From NCBI RefSeq assembly GCF_016411825.1, contig NZ_JAEKMH010000002.1, positions 682,001 to 746,000 of the forward strand: 64,000 nt of DNA, written 5' to 3'. The position numbers were made by a program, and so were the translations under genes. The notes under the pieces were generated by a model. That model made no database searches. It was not told the origin of the DNA and saw only the letters and a list, made by a program, of their open reading frames with translations. This document shows, piece after piece, positions 44,841 to 53,346 of the stretch (its first letter is position 1; each line of letters begins with the position of its first letter). Source of the DNA: Devosia sediminis (lineage in GTDB: Bacteria > Pseudomonadota > Alphaproteobacteria > Rhizobiales > Devosiaceae).

Positions 44841-45245
44841 ATGCTGCTCGGGTTCGAACATGTGGGGATGACGGTGCGCGACATGGATCGCGCCATCGGC
44901 TTTTATTGCGGCCTGCTCGGCCTGCGCCTCGCGCTGCGCAAGTCCTCTGCCGGCGGTGAAATGGGTTTTTTCGATGCCGGTGGCGGCATGCTGGAAGTGT
45001 CCGCCCCGGTGCCCCCGGCGACCGAACGCTCCCGCGATGTGCCGCGTGGCGAGGCCGGCATGCGGCACCTGACCTTCGCCTTCGACGATGTCGACGGCAT
45101 GATCGAGACGCTGGAGGCCGCCGGTGTCGAGATCGTCGAGCGCCCGCGCAATGCCATCCACCGCGAAATGATCCGCCGGGTTGCCTTTGTGCGCGATCCC
45201 GACGGCATTCTCGTGGAGCTGATCGAACGGGCGCCGGGCCGCTAG
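44841..45245 (+). CDS. VOC/glyoxalase-superfamily protein
   Basis: 134 residues forming two beta-alpha-beta-beta-beta modules: HVGMTVRDMDRAIGFYCGLLGLRL at the start and HLTFAFDDVDGMIETLEAAGVEIVE later. Metal-ligand candidates are His7, Glu in GMLEVSAP, His of MRHLTF and Glu in ILVELIE, a set typical of VOC metalloenzymes such as methylmalonyl-CoA epimerase and glyoxalases. Start at 44841 has GGGGAGGG upstream. It follows the Lrp gene by 28 bases, perhaps as a shared transcript. The reaction cannot be assigned. Confidence 0.85.
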   Translation: MLLGFEHVGMTVRDMDRAIGFYCGLLGLRLALRKSSAGGEMGFFDAGGGMLEVSAPVPPATERSRDVPRGEAGMRHLTFAFDDVDGMIETLEAAGVEIVERPRNAIHREMIRRVAFVRDPDGILVELIERAPGR

Positions 45246-46054
45246 CGCTGCGTCGTGCCGATCGACGGACCGCCCAGGCTGTCGCCCGGCCGCGCGCTGT
45301 TTTCCTCGAGCCACTGGGCAATGTGGGCGGCCACTTCCTCCCAGCCCGGCTCCCCGCAGATATAGTGGCTGCGACCCGGGAACGCGCGATGGCTCACCAT
45401 GCCGACGCTGTCTTCATAAGCCTCGGCATTCTTCTCGACCAGATGCGCCGGGATGATCTGGTCTTCCTCTGCGCCGATCAGCAACAGCGGCCCATGCTCG
45501 CGGTCTAAGTCGACATGGCCATCCGGCCCGAGGCAACTGCGCAGCACATTGCGGCTGTCATGGGTGGCGAACTGCTCGAAGGCGGCAGCCGCTTCGGCCT
45601 CGCTCAGTGTATTGGCAAAGGCCGCGTGGAAGGTCTTGGCGTCAATCTCCACCGGTTCATTGCCCTTGAGCGGGTTGGCGATCGTGGCGCTGTTCTTGAT
45701 GAAGCCCCAGTCGAGATCGACCATGGCATTGGGTGCCACCGGGCTGATCGCAACGGCACTGCCGGCAAGGCCGCGATTGAGCATGATCTGGGCGACCAGC
45801 CCGCCCACCGAATGGCCGATGACGACAGGAGCGTCGAGGCCGAGCAGCACCTGCTCGACGCTGGCGAGAACGCCCTTGAGATCCAGTTCACCCAGCCCAT
45901 CAGGCGGATTGGCCCGCAGCGCCGCCGGTTCGCCCTCGTGGAGCGGCCAGGCCGGCGCGAGGCACTCATAGCCACGCTCCTCGAAATAAGAGAGCCACTT
46001 TCCCCAGCTCTTGGGGTTCTGAAACATGCCATGCACGAAAACGATCTGTCGCAT
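45242..46054 (-). CDS. Alpha/beta hydrolase
   Basis: 270-residue cytoplasmic hydrolase: oxyanion loop IVFVHGMFQNPKSWGKW, nucleophile elbow VVIGHSVGGLVAQ (Ser at about 81), acid residue in IGAEEDQIIP and His in GRSHYICGEPGW. The family includes esterases, haloperoxidases and thioesterases; the substrate is not indicated. It ends tail-to-tail with the VOC gene, overlapping by 4 bases. Confidence 0.85.
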   Translation of the reverse strand: MRQIVFVHGMFQNPKSWGKWLSYFEERGYECLAPAWPLHEGEPAALRANPPDGLGELDLKGVLASVEQVLLGLDAPVVIGHSVGGLVAQIMLNRGLAGSAVAISPVAPNAMVDLDWGFIKNSATIANPLKGNEPVEIDAKTFHAAFANTLSEAEAAAAFEQFATHDSRNVLRSCLGPDGHVDLDREHGPLLLIGAEEDQIIPAHLVEKNAEAYEDSVGMVSHRAFPGRSHYICGEPGWEEVAAHIAQWLEENSARPGDSLGGPSIGTTQR

Positions 46055-46111
46055 TGTCCGGACTTTCTATTGATGTCCGGGTGGCAACGGCTGCGGAATC
46101 GGCGCGTTCCT

Positions 46112-47008
46112 TCACGCTTTTGCGGCAAGCCTGATGTCGGCGCACCGTTGCACAGTCCAGCGCATCATATCCCCGTCCCCGTCACGCATCGCGTCGTGGA
46201 GGGTCTGGAGCCCGATCCGCAACTGATAGGTCAGCAGCGTATCACGCTCCCTCAGCCGCTCCGGTTGGTGGATCTCGAAATAACGGCATTGCTGCTCCAT
46301 GCAGTCGAGCCAAGGGCGCCAGAACAACAGGTTGGCGAGGTCATAGAGCGGGTCGCCCAACATCGCCTCGGACCAGTCGATCACCCCGGTGACGCGCCCG
46401 TCACCGACCAGCACGTTGTTGGAGCCGAAATCGCCGTGCACGAGCTGCCTCCGGTCGGGCAGCGCGTGCGCCATGCGCTCGGCGTCAGATACGACCTGCG
46501 CGGCAAATGCCTGGTCTGCTTCGGCCAGTCCCTCCCAGGTCCACCGGCTGACATCGGCGATGAAATCCGGCCAGGTCGAAAAGCATCCGTTCCCGTCGGC
46601 GCCCAACGGTCCTGCGCCCGTGCCGTTCACGGGAGTCGCCGCCATTGCGTCCATGACCCCGCCCAACGCCTCGCCATAGGCAAAAGCGCCGCCACGCGGC
46701 AGTGCTTGCAATGTCATTCCGGGGAGGCGCGCGGAAACGCAAAGCCACGCCTCGGTGCCGAGACGGGCTATCTGGACCACCTCGGGCACCGGCACGGCCG
46801 AACTGAAAAACTGCGCGAAAGCCAGACGGTCCTTCTCGAACCCCGCGGCCGAGGCATTGATCCGGACCACGTAGCCGGTATTCCCCGCCTGGAAAGCGAA
46901 GGCACGGGAGTCTTCACCCTCGTTCAGCGCTTCGAGCGGTGACATGTCTGGGAAGGTGGCGCGCAACAGCGCCCACAGGGCCGTCGGGTCGACCGGCGGC
47001 TTAGCCAC
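46112..47008 (-). CDS. Aminoglycoside phosphotransferase, APH(4)/hygromycin-type
   Basis: 298-residue kinase of the APH fold. The catalytic loop is [12 protein letters not shown] (Asp at about 191) and the metal site is [11 protein letters not shown] (about 206). Several stretches closely follow my memory of the E. coli hygromycin B phosphotransferase Hph/APH(4)-Ia: [50 protein letters not shown] and [11 protein letters not shown] start 47008 overlaps the moaA stop by 8 bases, so it depends on moaA for transcription and probably for translation. GC and codon use look like the neighbours, which argues against recent transfer. Confidence 0.8.
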   Translation of the reverse strand: MAKPPVDPTALWALLRATFPDMSPLEALNEGEDSRAFAFQAGNTGYVVRINASAAGFEKDRLAFAQFFSSAVPVPEVVQIARLGTEAWLCVSARLPGMTLQALPRGGAFAYGEALGGVMDAMAATPVNGTGAGPLGADGNGCFSTWPDFIADVSRWTWEGLAEADQAFAAQVVSDAERMAHALPDRRQLVHGDFGSNNVLVGDGRVTGVIDWSEAMLGDPLYDLANLLFWRPWLDCMEQQCRYFEIHQPERLRERDTLLTYQLRIGLQTLHDAMRDGDGDMMRWTVQRCADIRLAAKA

Positions 47009-48014
47009 CCGTGACGCTCATATGCCGCGCCACCGCCGGAGTGGTGTGTGTCCGGTCGAGAATGAAGTCGTGCCCCTTGGGCTTGATGCGCATGGCGTGG
47101 TCGAGCGCCGCGTCGAGCCCTTCGGCGCCGCCGTCGCGCCACGCGTCGCGCAGGTTGACCTGGTCGTCCTGCCCCAGGCACAGGAACAACTGGCCGGTCG
47201 CGGTCAGCCGCACGCGATTGCAGCTTTCGCAGAAATTGTGGCTCATCGGGGTGATGAAGCCCAGCGTGCCACCGGTTTCGGCCACATGTACATAGCGGGC
47301 AGGGCCGCCGGTCCGCTTGTCGAGCGGTGTGAAGCTGTAGCGTCGCGACAGCTTTTCGTGCAGTTCGCGCAGCGGCAGGTAACTGTCGACCCGGTCCATG
47401 CCGACCTCGCCCAGTGGCATGCCCTCGATCAGGGTCAGGCCCATGCCCTGGGCGTGGGCCCAGTCCATCATCGGCTCGATCTCGTCGTCATTGACGCCGC
47501 GCATCGCCACCATGTTGATCTTGATGGCAAGGCCCGCCGCCTGCGCCGCCGCGATGCCTGACAGCACCTGGTCCAGCCTGCCGCGCCGGGTGATCTCGGC
47601 AAAGCGGCCGGCATCGAGCGTATCGAGCGACACATTGATCCGCCGCACGCCGGCAGCATGGAGGCCCTCGGCATATTTGCCCAACTGGCTGCCATTGGTG
47701 GTGATGGTCAGTTCATCCAGCCCGTTGCCGATGCGGCGCCCCAGGCTTTCCACCAGCCTCATTATGTCCCGCCGCACCAGCGGCTCGCCGCCGGTCAGCC
47801 GGATCTTGGTCGTGCCACGGGCGATGAAGGCGCCGGCAATGGCCTCCACTTCCTCAAAGCTCAGGACATCCTTCTTGGGAAGGAAGGTCATGTCCTCGGC
47901 CATGCAATAGACGCAGCGGAAGTCGCAGCGGTCGGTCACCGAAATGCGCAGGTAGGACACGCGCCGGCCGAAGCCGTCGATCAGGTGGCGCTGGGGAGAG
48001 GTCGAACCAGTCAT
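47001..48014 (-). CDS. moaA: GTP 3',8-cyclase MoaA
   Basis: Radical-SAM enzyme for the first step of molybdopterin synthesis. 337 residues. The SAM cluster is CDFRCVYC (Cys30, 34, 37) and the C-terminal GTP-binding cluster is in [15 protein letters not shown] with a third Cys in LFLCLG. The C-terminal GG, needed for activity in MoaA, is present (VTGG). It is the promoter-proximal gene of a two-gene unit with the phosphotransferase; other mo-genes are not nearby. Confidence 0.96.
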   Translation of the reverse strand: MTGSTSPQRHLIDGFGRRVSYLRISVTDRCDFRCVYCMAEDMTFLPKKDVLSFEEVEAIAGAFIARGTTKIRLTGGEPLVRRDIMRLVESLGRRIGNGLDELTITTNGSQLGKYAEGLHAAGVRRINVSLDTLDAGRFAEITRRGRLDQVLSGIAAAQAAGLAIKINMVAMRGVNDDEIEPMMDWAHAQGMGLTLIEGMPLGEVGMDRVDSYLPLRELHEKLSRRYSFTPLDKRTGGPARYVHVAETGGTLGFITPMSHNFCESCNRVRLTATGQLFLCLGQDDQVNLRDAWRDGGAEGLDAALDHAMRIKPKGHDFILDRTHTTPAVARHMSVTGG

Positions 48015-48060
48015 GGGCGTAATCTAGTCGTCAAACAGCCCAGCGAAAAGCGCCGGAAAT

Positions 48061-48086
48061 GAAAAGGGCCGCCAAATCGGCGACCC
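48061..48086 (-). terminator. Intrinsic terminator after the L,D-transpeptidase gene
   Basis: On the minus strand GGGTCGCC, loop GATTT and GGCGGCCC form an 8-bp stem followed by TTTTC. It lies about 140 bases beyond the transpeptidase stop and upstream of moaA; it looks much like the pepN terminator. Confidence 0.75.
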
Positions 48087-48107
48087 ATGTTCACGCTAGG
48101 ACCAAGT

Positions 48108-48219
48108 CTGTCAGGTCAGGCTGAGCCGAAAATGGCTGGCTTCGAGAACCGGACCGGAGCGTACATCCGTACGTGAGGACCGGAAGCTGGCCGTTTGCAG
48201 GCCAGCATCACCTGACAGG
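48108..48219. repeat. Long imperfect inverted repeat, type D
   Basis: CTGTCAGGT (48108-48116) is mirrored by ACCTGACAG (48210-48218). Inside, a TGGCTTC.. left arm and a GAAGCTGGCC right arm enclose ACCGGAGCGTAC-ATC-CGTACGTGAGGACCGG. The result is a bulged hairpin of about 110 bases. I know of no second copy in this window. Confidence 0.6.
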
Positions 48220-48227
48220 CGAAGGTC

Positions 48228-48815
48228 TTAGTGGTTGACGATGATCCGGGCGCCGACCTGGACGCGTTCGTAGAGGTCGGTGATGTCGTCATTGGTCAGG
48301 CGGATACAGCCCGAGGAGACGGCCTGGCCGATGGACCAAGGCTCGGACGTGCCGTGCACGCGGTAAAGGGTCGAGCCGATGTAAAGGGCACGGGCGCCGA
48401 GCGGATTGTCCGGGCCGCCGGGCATGTAGGCCGGCAGGTCGGGCACGCGCTTGCGCATGGCCGGGGGTGGGGTCCAGCCGGGCCACTCGGCCTTGCGGGT
48501 GATGCGATGGGTGCCGGACCAGGTGAAGCCGTCACGGCCGACGCCGATGCCATACTTCAGGGCCTTGCCGTCTTCGAGCACCAGGTACAGGCGACGCTCG
48601 CCGGTCTCGATGATGATGGTGCCGGGACGCTGGTCGGTTTCATAGTCGACGACCTGCTTCTTGATCGGGCTGCCACCGCGGTTCACGGCGGAGGCGCGTT
48701 CTTCGAACTGATTGGTATCGGGATTATACCAGATTGCGGCGCTCGCCGGCGCGACTACACTTGCCGCGAGCAGGATCGACAGGGCGATCGCAAATGCAGT
48801 CTTGATGATGCTCAT
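48228..48815 (-). CDS. L,D-transpeptidase (YkuD domain)
   Basis: 195-residue secreted enzyme that makes 3-3 cross-links in peptidoglycan or attaches proteins to it. Signal peptide ends near PASAA. The YkuD site is complete: His in YRVHGTSEP and the catalytic Cys in SSGCIRL. The start is uncertain between ATG 48815, with AGAGG at a suitable distance, and GTG 48821; I take the ATG. It has its own terminator and promoter and is probably monocistronic. Confidence 0.9.
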   Translation of the reverse strand: MSIIKTAFAIALSILLAASVVAPASAAIWYNPDTNQFEERASAVNRGGSPIKKQVVDYETDQRPGTIIIETGERRLYLVLEDGKALKYGIGVGRDGFTWSGTHRITRKAEWPGWTPPPAMRKRVPDLPAYMPGGPDNPLGARALYIGSTLYRVHGTSEPWSIGQAVSSGCIRLTNDDITDLYERVQVGARIIVNH

Positions 48816-49059
48816 CTTCACTTGGCCTCTGAATGCGCCGGCAATTGATTCGTGCCCGCGACGTTGCGCTCTTTACTTGGAATGCGAAAAGTCAGGAAGT
48901 GCCGCGCCTTCTTTCCGCCCCAACTGCCGTATCATCGCCTTATTGTGTTGCCAGCCGGTTACACTTGCGAGTCACCAAACCGTGAACAGGGCGGCGTCAT
49001 CGGCTTGACGCGGCGTTTTGCGCCTGCCACACCCCGGCAACGTCAAGAGGAGCAGAGCC

Positions 49060-49758
49060 ATGAGTGAGGCGCTCAAGCGCGAGGCCGCCGCCCGGGCCGT
49101 TGCCGAGATCACCTCGGGCATGAAGGTCGGGCTGGGCACGGGTTCGACCGCCCGGCATTTCGTGGAGCTGTTGGGCGAGCGTGTCGCTGCCGGCCTCGAC
49201 ATTGTCGGCGTGCCCACTTCGGAAGTCACGGCCCGCCAGGCGCGCGAATGCGGCATACCGCTTTCCGATCTCGACACGCTCGAGCGGCTGGACATCACCG
49301 TCGATGGTGCCGACGAGCTCGATGCCGATCTCAATCTCATCAAGGGTGGCGGCGGTGCACTGCTGCGCGAAAAGATCGTCGCTGCGGCCTCCGGCGCCAT
49401 GATCGTCATTGCCGATGGCTCCAAGGTCGTCGACACGCTGGGCCGTTTCCCGCTGCCCATCGAGGTCAATCGCTTCGGTCTCGGGGCCACCCGGCGCGCC
49501 ATTGCCGATATCATGGCAGCCCATTCCGCCGAAGGCGCGCTGAAGCTGCGCGAGGCGGCGGCCGGCGAGGCCTTCCAGACCGATGGCGGGCATCTCATCC
49601 TCGATGCTTTTTTTGGCCGCATTTCGCGGCCAGAAGCGCTGTCGGCTGAGCTTTTGGACATTCCTGGCGTCGTCCAGCATGGACTGTTCCTCAAAATGTG
49701 CCGCAAGGCTTATGTGGCGACGCCAAATGGCGTAGAAACTCTTCTCAAGGGCAACTGA
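49060..49758 (+). CDS. rpiA: Ribose-5-phosphate isomerase A
   Basis: Interconverts ribose 5-phosphate and ribulose 5-phosphate in the pentose phosphate pathway. 232 residues with [15 protein letters not shown] near the N-terminus, catalytic Asp in [22 protein letters not shown] and [12 protein letters not shown]. The start has AGAGGAG upstream. The DUF2059 gene follows after 20 bases and may be co-transcribed. Confidence 0.96.
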   Translation: MSEALKREAAARAVAEITSGMKVGLGTGSTARHFVELLGERVAAGLDIVGVPTSEVTARQARECGIPLSDLDTLERLDITVDGADELDADLNLIKGGGGALLREKIVAAASGAMIVIADGSKVVDTLGRFPLPIEVNRFGLGATRRAIADIMAAHSAEGALKLREAAAGEAFQTDGGHLILDAFFGRISRPEALSAELLDIPGVVQHGLFLKMCRKAYVATPNGVETLLKGN

Positions 49759-49778
49759 TCAGGTTGGAACGGGACACG

Positions 49779-50291
49779 ATGGCTAACTGGAATATTCGTA
49801 ACTTCGCGCGCAGCCTTGGTTTTGCAGCGCTTGCGGCCATGGTGGCCGTTGCTCCTGCGGCTGCGCAGGAAGTCGCGCCCGAGCAGCTGGCCATGGCCCG
49901 CAAGTATATCGACCTGACGGACCGTGGCGCCATCTTCGAGACCACCGTGGTCGAGCTGGGCATCGACACCATGCGCCAGATCGTCACCCAAAATCCGGAA
50001 ATCCAGGACCAGACCAACACCGCCATCGGCGAGGTCATCAAGGAATATAACGGCCGCAAGGGCGAGCTGCTCGACCAGTTCGCGCGCGTCTACGCCATCT
50101 ATTTCACGCTCGAAGAGCTGACCGAGATCGTCGCCTTCTATGAATCGCCCACCGGCCAGAAGCTGGCCCAGGCCAATTCCGATCTCAATGCCGATATCCG
50201 GCGCGTGCTGCAGGTCTACACCAACAACCTGCGCACCGAGTTCTTCGCCAAGGTGCGCGCCGAACTGCGCGAGCAGGGTATCGAACTCTGA
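49779..50291 (+). CDS. Exported DUF2059 protein
   Basis: 170 residues with a signal peptide (cleavage near AAAQEV) and a DUF2059 helical domain: MARKYIDLTDRGAIFE, EVIKEYNGRKGELLDQFARVYA, and the characteristic LTEIVAFYESPTGQKL. The family is periplasmic and of unknown role. An intrinsic terminator follows the stop by 22 bases. Confidence 0.88.
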   Translation: MANWNIRNFARSLGFAALAAMVAVAPAAAQEVAPEQLAMARKYIDLTDRGAIFETTVVELGIDTMRQIVTQNPEIQDQTNTAIGEVIKEYNGRKGELLDQFARVYAIYFTLEELTEIVAFYESPTGQKLAQANSDLNADIRRVLQVYTNNLRTEFFAKVRAELREQGIEL

Positions 50292-50313
50292 TCCGTTTGG
50301 ACTGACGACCATT

Positions 50314-50341
50314 GACCCCGCCTTGTGCGGGGTCTTTTTTT
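50314..50341 (+). terminator. Intrinsic terminator of rpiA-DUF2059
   Basis: GACCCCGC-CTTGT-GCGGGGTC (50314-50334), perfect 8-bp stem, then seven T. Confidence 0.93.
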
Positions 50342-50408
50342 GGTGCTAAGCCGACACCATATTCATCGGCATTAGACGATGAATACGATGCAATGCCTGG
50401 GGGCTCAG

Positions 50409-51782
50409 ATGGACTTCGACTATGACCTGATCGTCATTGGTGCCGGTTCGGGGGGCGTGCGCGCCGCGCGCATGGCTGCGACCTATGGCGCCAAGGTCGC
50501 CGTTGTCGAGGAATTCCGCGTCGGCGGCACCTGTGTCATCCGCGGCTGCGTGCCCAAGAAGCTCTATGTTTATGCCGCCCGCTTCAAGGACCAGTTCGAC
50601 ATTGCCGAGAGCTTCGGCTGGCAGGTCGATGCCAGCTTCGACTGGCCGACCCTGGTCGCCGCCAAGGAAAAGGAAATCACCCGGCTCGAGCATGCCTATA
50701 CCAGCAATCTCGAAAAGCCCGGCGTCGAGATCATCCGCGACCGCGCGGTGGTCACCGGCCCCAATGGCGTGAAACTGCTCAAGGACGGGCGCGACCTGTC
50801 CGCCAAATGTATCCTCGTGGCGACAGGCGCCCATCCCTTCATTCCCGATATTCCGGGCAAGGAACTGGCCATCACCTCTAACGAGGCCTTTGACCTGCCG
50901 GCTCTGCCGCATTCCATCCTGATCGAGGGCGGCGGCTATATTGCCGTGGAATTCGCCACCATCTTCGCGGGCCTCGGCGTCAACACCACGATCATCTATC
51001 GCGGTCACTGCATCCTGCGCGAATTCGACATGGACATGCGCCAGGGCCTCGAGGCCGGCCTGATCGATCGCGGCATTCGCATCATCTACCAGACCACCAT
51101 CAAGTCGCTGGCCAAGACCGGGGACGACATCACCGCGACCTTCAGCGACGGCGTCTCGGCACCCTTCGGCGCGGTCATGTTCGCAACCGGCCGGCGTGCC
51201 AATATCGAAGGTCTTGGGCTCGAATCGGCCGGGGTCAAACTTACCGACAGCGGCAATATCCTGGTCGACGAATATTCGCAGACCTCGACGCCCTCCATCT
51301 ATGCGGTGGGTGACGTCACTGGCCGCGCCCAGCTCACGCCGGTGGCCATCCGCGAAGGCTGGTATTTTGCCGAGACCCTGTTCAACAACAAGCCGATGAA
51401 GGTCGATCACTCGCTGATCCCGACGGCGGTCTTCTCCGAGCCCGAGATCGGCGTCATCGGCCTCACCGAAGGGGAGGCGGCCACCCATGGCGACATCGAC
51501 GTCTATCTCGCCAAGTTCCGGCCGATGCAGAGCACGCTCTCGTCCCGCACCGAGCGCATGGTTTTGAAGCTCATCACCGAAAAGGACGAGGGCAGGGTGC
51601 TGGGCGTCCATATCCTCGGACCCGGCGCCGCCGAGATGATCCAGCTCGTCGCCATTGCCGTCAGCATGGGCGCCACCAAGGCCGATTTCGACCGCACCAT
51701 GGCGCTCCACCCCTCTGCCGCCGAAGAACTCGTGACCTTCAAGGCCCCGACTTATGTCTATCGCGGAGGCGAACGGGTTTAG
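50409..51782 (+). CDS. gor: Glutathione-disulfide reductase
   Basis: FAD enzyme reducing GSSG with NADPH. 457 residues: FAD motif IGAGSGGVRAARMAA (10-24), redox disulfide GGTCVIRGCVPKK (Cys42, Cys47), NADPH motif GGGYIAVEFATIFAGLG, second FAD motif IYAVGDVTGRAQLTPVA, and the C-terminal catalytic HPSAAEELV. The start at 50409 gives the usual N-terminus; an in-frame ATG at 50379 would add 10 residues. Confidence 0.94.
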   Translation: MDFDYDLIVIGAGSGGVRAARMAATYGAKVAVVEEFRVGGTCVIRGCVPKKLYVYAARFKDQFDIAESFGWQVDASFDWPTLVAAKEKEITRLEHAYTSNLEKPGVEIIRDRAVVTGPNGVKLLKDGRDLSAKCILVATGAHPFIPDIPGKELAITSNEAFDLPALPHSILIEGGGYIAVEFATIFAGLGVNTTIIYRGHCILREFDMDMRQGLEAGLIDRGIRIIYQTTIKSLAKTGDDITATFSDGVSAPFGAVMFATGRRANIEGLGLESAGVKLTDSGNILVDEYSQTSTPSIYAVGDVTGRAQLTPVAIREGWYFAETLFNNKPMKVDHSLIPTAVFSEPEIGVIGLTEGEAATHGDIDVYLAKFRPMQSTLSSRTERMVLKLITEKDEGRVLGVHILGPGAAEMIQLVAIAVSMGATKADFDRTMALHPSAAEELVTFKAPTYVYRGGERV

Positions 51783-51860
51783 CCCTTTCGCCCTTGTCCG
51801 GGCCTGCGGGCCTTGGTATTCCGCCCTCGCTGAACTTCGCCTGCGCAAGGAACTGCCGAT

Positions 51861-53237
51861 ATGACCACCTGGACCCCCAGCTCCTGGCGTGACAAGCCGA
51901 TCCGGCAGGTGCCGGCCTATCCCGATCCGGCGGCACTGGCCGATGCCGAGCGCCAGCTCGCCAGCTTCCCGCCGCTGGTCTTTGCCGGCGAGGCGCGCGA
52001 GCTAAAGACCCGCCTGGCTGCCGTTGCGCGCGGCGAGGCCTTCCTGCTGCAGGGCGGCGATTGCGCCGAAAGCTTTGCCGAACATGGCGCGGACCATATC
52101 CGCGACTTCTTCCGCGTCTTCCTGCAGATGGCCGTGGTGCTGACCCACGGCGCCAGCAAGCCCGTGGTCAAGGTCGGCCGCGTCGCCGGTCAGTTCGCCA
52201 AGCCGCGCTCGGCCGATACCGAGGTCATCGACGGTGTCGAACTGCCGTCCTATCGTGGCGACATCATCAACGACATCGCCTTCACAGAAGCCGCCCGCGT
52301 TCCCAATCCCGATCGCCTGCTGCAGGCCTATCGCCAGTCGGCCGCGACGCTCAACCTGCTGCGCGCCTTCTCCATGGGCGGCTATGCCGAGCTCACCCGC
52401 ATCCATGAATGGACCATGGGCTTCATGAAGGGCTCGAGCTGGGACACCCGTTTCGAGGAAGTGGCGCGCCGCATCGACGACGCCATCACCTTCATGGGCG
52501 CGCTCGGTCTCAATCCGGAAAACACCCCGGCGCTCAAGCAGACCAGCTTCTACACCAGTCACGAAGCGCTGCTGCTCGGCTACGAAGAGTCGCTGACGCG
52601 CCGGGATTCCATCTCCAATAACTGGTACGCTACCTCGGGCCACATGCTCTGGATCGGCGACCGCACCCGCAATCCCGACGAGGCGCATGTCGAGTATTTT
52701 GCCGGCATCCACAATCCCATCGGCATCAAGTGCGGCCCAAGCCTCGCCAATGACGACCTGCTGCGCCTGCTCGACCGGCTGAACCCAACCGACGAGGCTG
52801 GCCGCATCACGCTGATTTCGCGCTTCGGCGTCGACAAGGTACATGAGCACCTGCCGCGCCTGATCGAGACCGTGCAAAAGGCCGGCCGCACCGTTGTCTG
52901 GTGCTGCGATCCGATGCATGGCAACACCGTCAAGGCCTCCACCGGCTTCAAGACCCGCCCGTTTGACCGCGTGCTGGGCGAGGTGAAGAACTTCTTCGAC
53001 GTGCACCGCGACATGGGCACCTATGCCGGCGGCGTGCATATCGAGATGACCGGCGACGACGTTACCGAATGCGTCGGCGGCGTGTCGGCCGTCACCGAGG
53101 CCACCCTGTCGGACCGCTACAACACCTATTGCGACCCGCGCCTCAATGCCAGCCAGGCGCTGGAGCTGGCCTTCCTCGTCGCCGAGGAAGTGCATGCCCA
53201 GAAGCCGCAGCGGCAACAGCGCGCCGCGGGCGAATAA
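51861..53237 (+). CDS. Class II DAHP synthase
   Basis: First enzyme of the shikimate pathway, condensing phosphoenolpyruvate and erythrose 4-phosphate. 458 residues of the plant/actinobacterial type II family: [45 protein letters not shown] and the metal site in [10 protein letters not shown] and [17 protein letters not shown]. No upstream aromatic-amino-acid leader is visible in the 78-base gap, so control is presumably allosteric. Confidence 0.95.
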   Translation: MTTWTPSSWRDKPIRQVPAYPDPAALADAERQLASFPPLVFAGEARELKTRLAAVARGEAFLLQGGDCAESFAEHGADHIRDFFRVFLQMAVVLTHGASKPVVKVGRVAGQFAKPRSADTEVIDGVELPSYRGDIINDIAFTEAARVPNPDRLLQAYRQSAATLNLLRAFSMGGYAELTRIHEWTMGFMKGSSWDTRFEEVARRIDDAITFMGALGLNPENTPALKQTSFYTSHEALLLGYEESLTRRDSISNNWYATSGHMLWIGDRTRNPDEAHVEYFAGIHNPIGIKCGPSLANDDLLRLLDRLNPTDEAGRITLISRFGVDKVHEHLPRLIETVQKAGRTVVWCCDPMHGNTVKASTGFKTRPFDRVLGEVKNFFDVHRDMGTYAGGVHIEMTGDDVTECVGGVSAVTEATLSDRYNTYCDPRLNASQALELAFLVAEEVHAQKPQRQQRAAGE

Positions 53238-53251
53238 TCCGCCGCTCAAAG

Positions 53252-53277
53252 TGAACCAGACGCCAGGTCTCTACGTT
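53252..53277 (+). promoter_or_regulatory. Candidate EcfG-type general stress promoter
   Basis: TGAAC (53252-53256), 17 bases, CGTT (53274-53277) matches the alphaproteobacterial EcfG consensus GGAAC-N16-17-CGTT with one mismatch. It lies 69 bases upstream of an HWE kinase gene. Confidence 0.4.
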
Positions 53278-53346
53278 ATGAGGCTTGGCGTGTGGTCTCT
53301 CTTGTCGGCAGAGCCGCCCTTCCTGTTCGCGTCCGACGAGTAGCCC

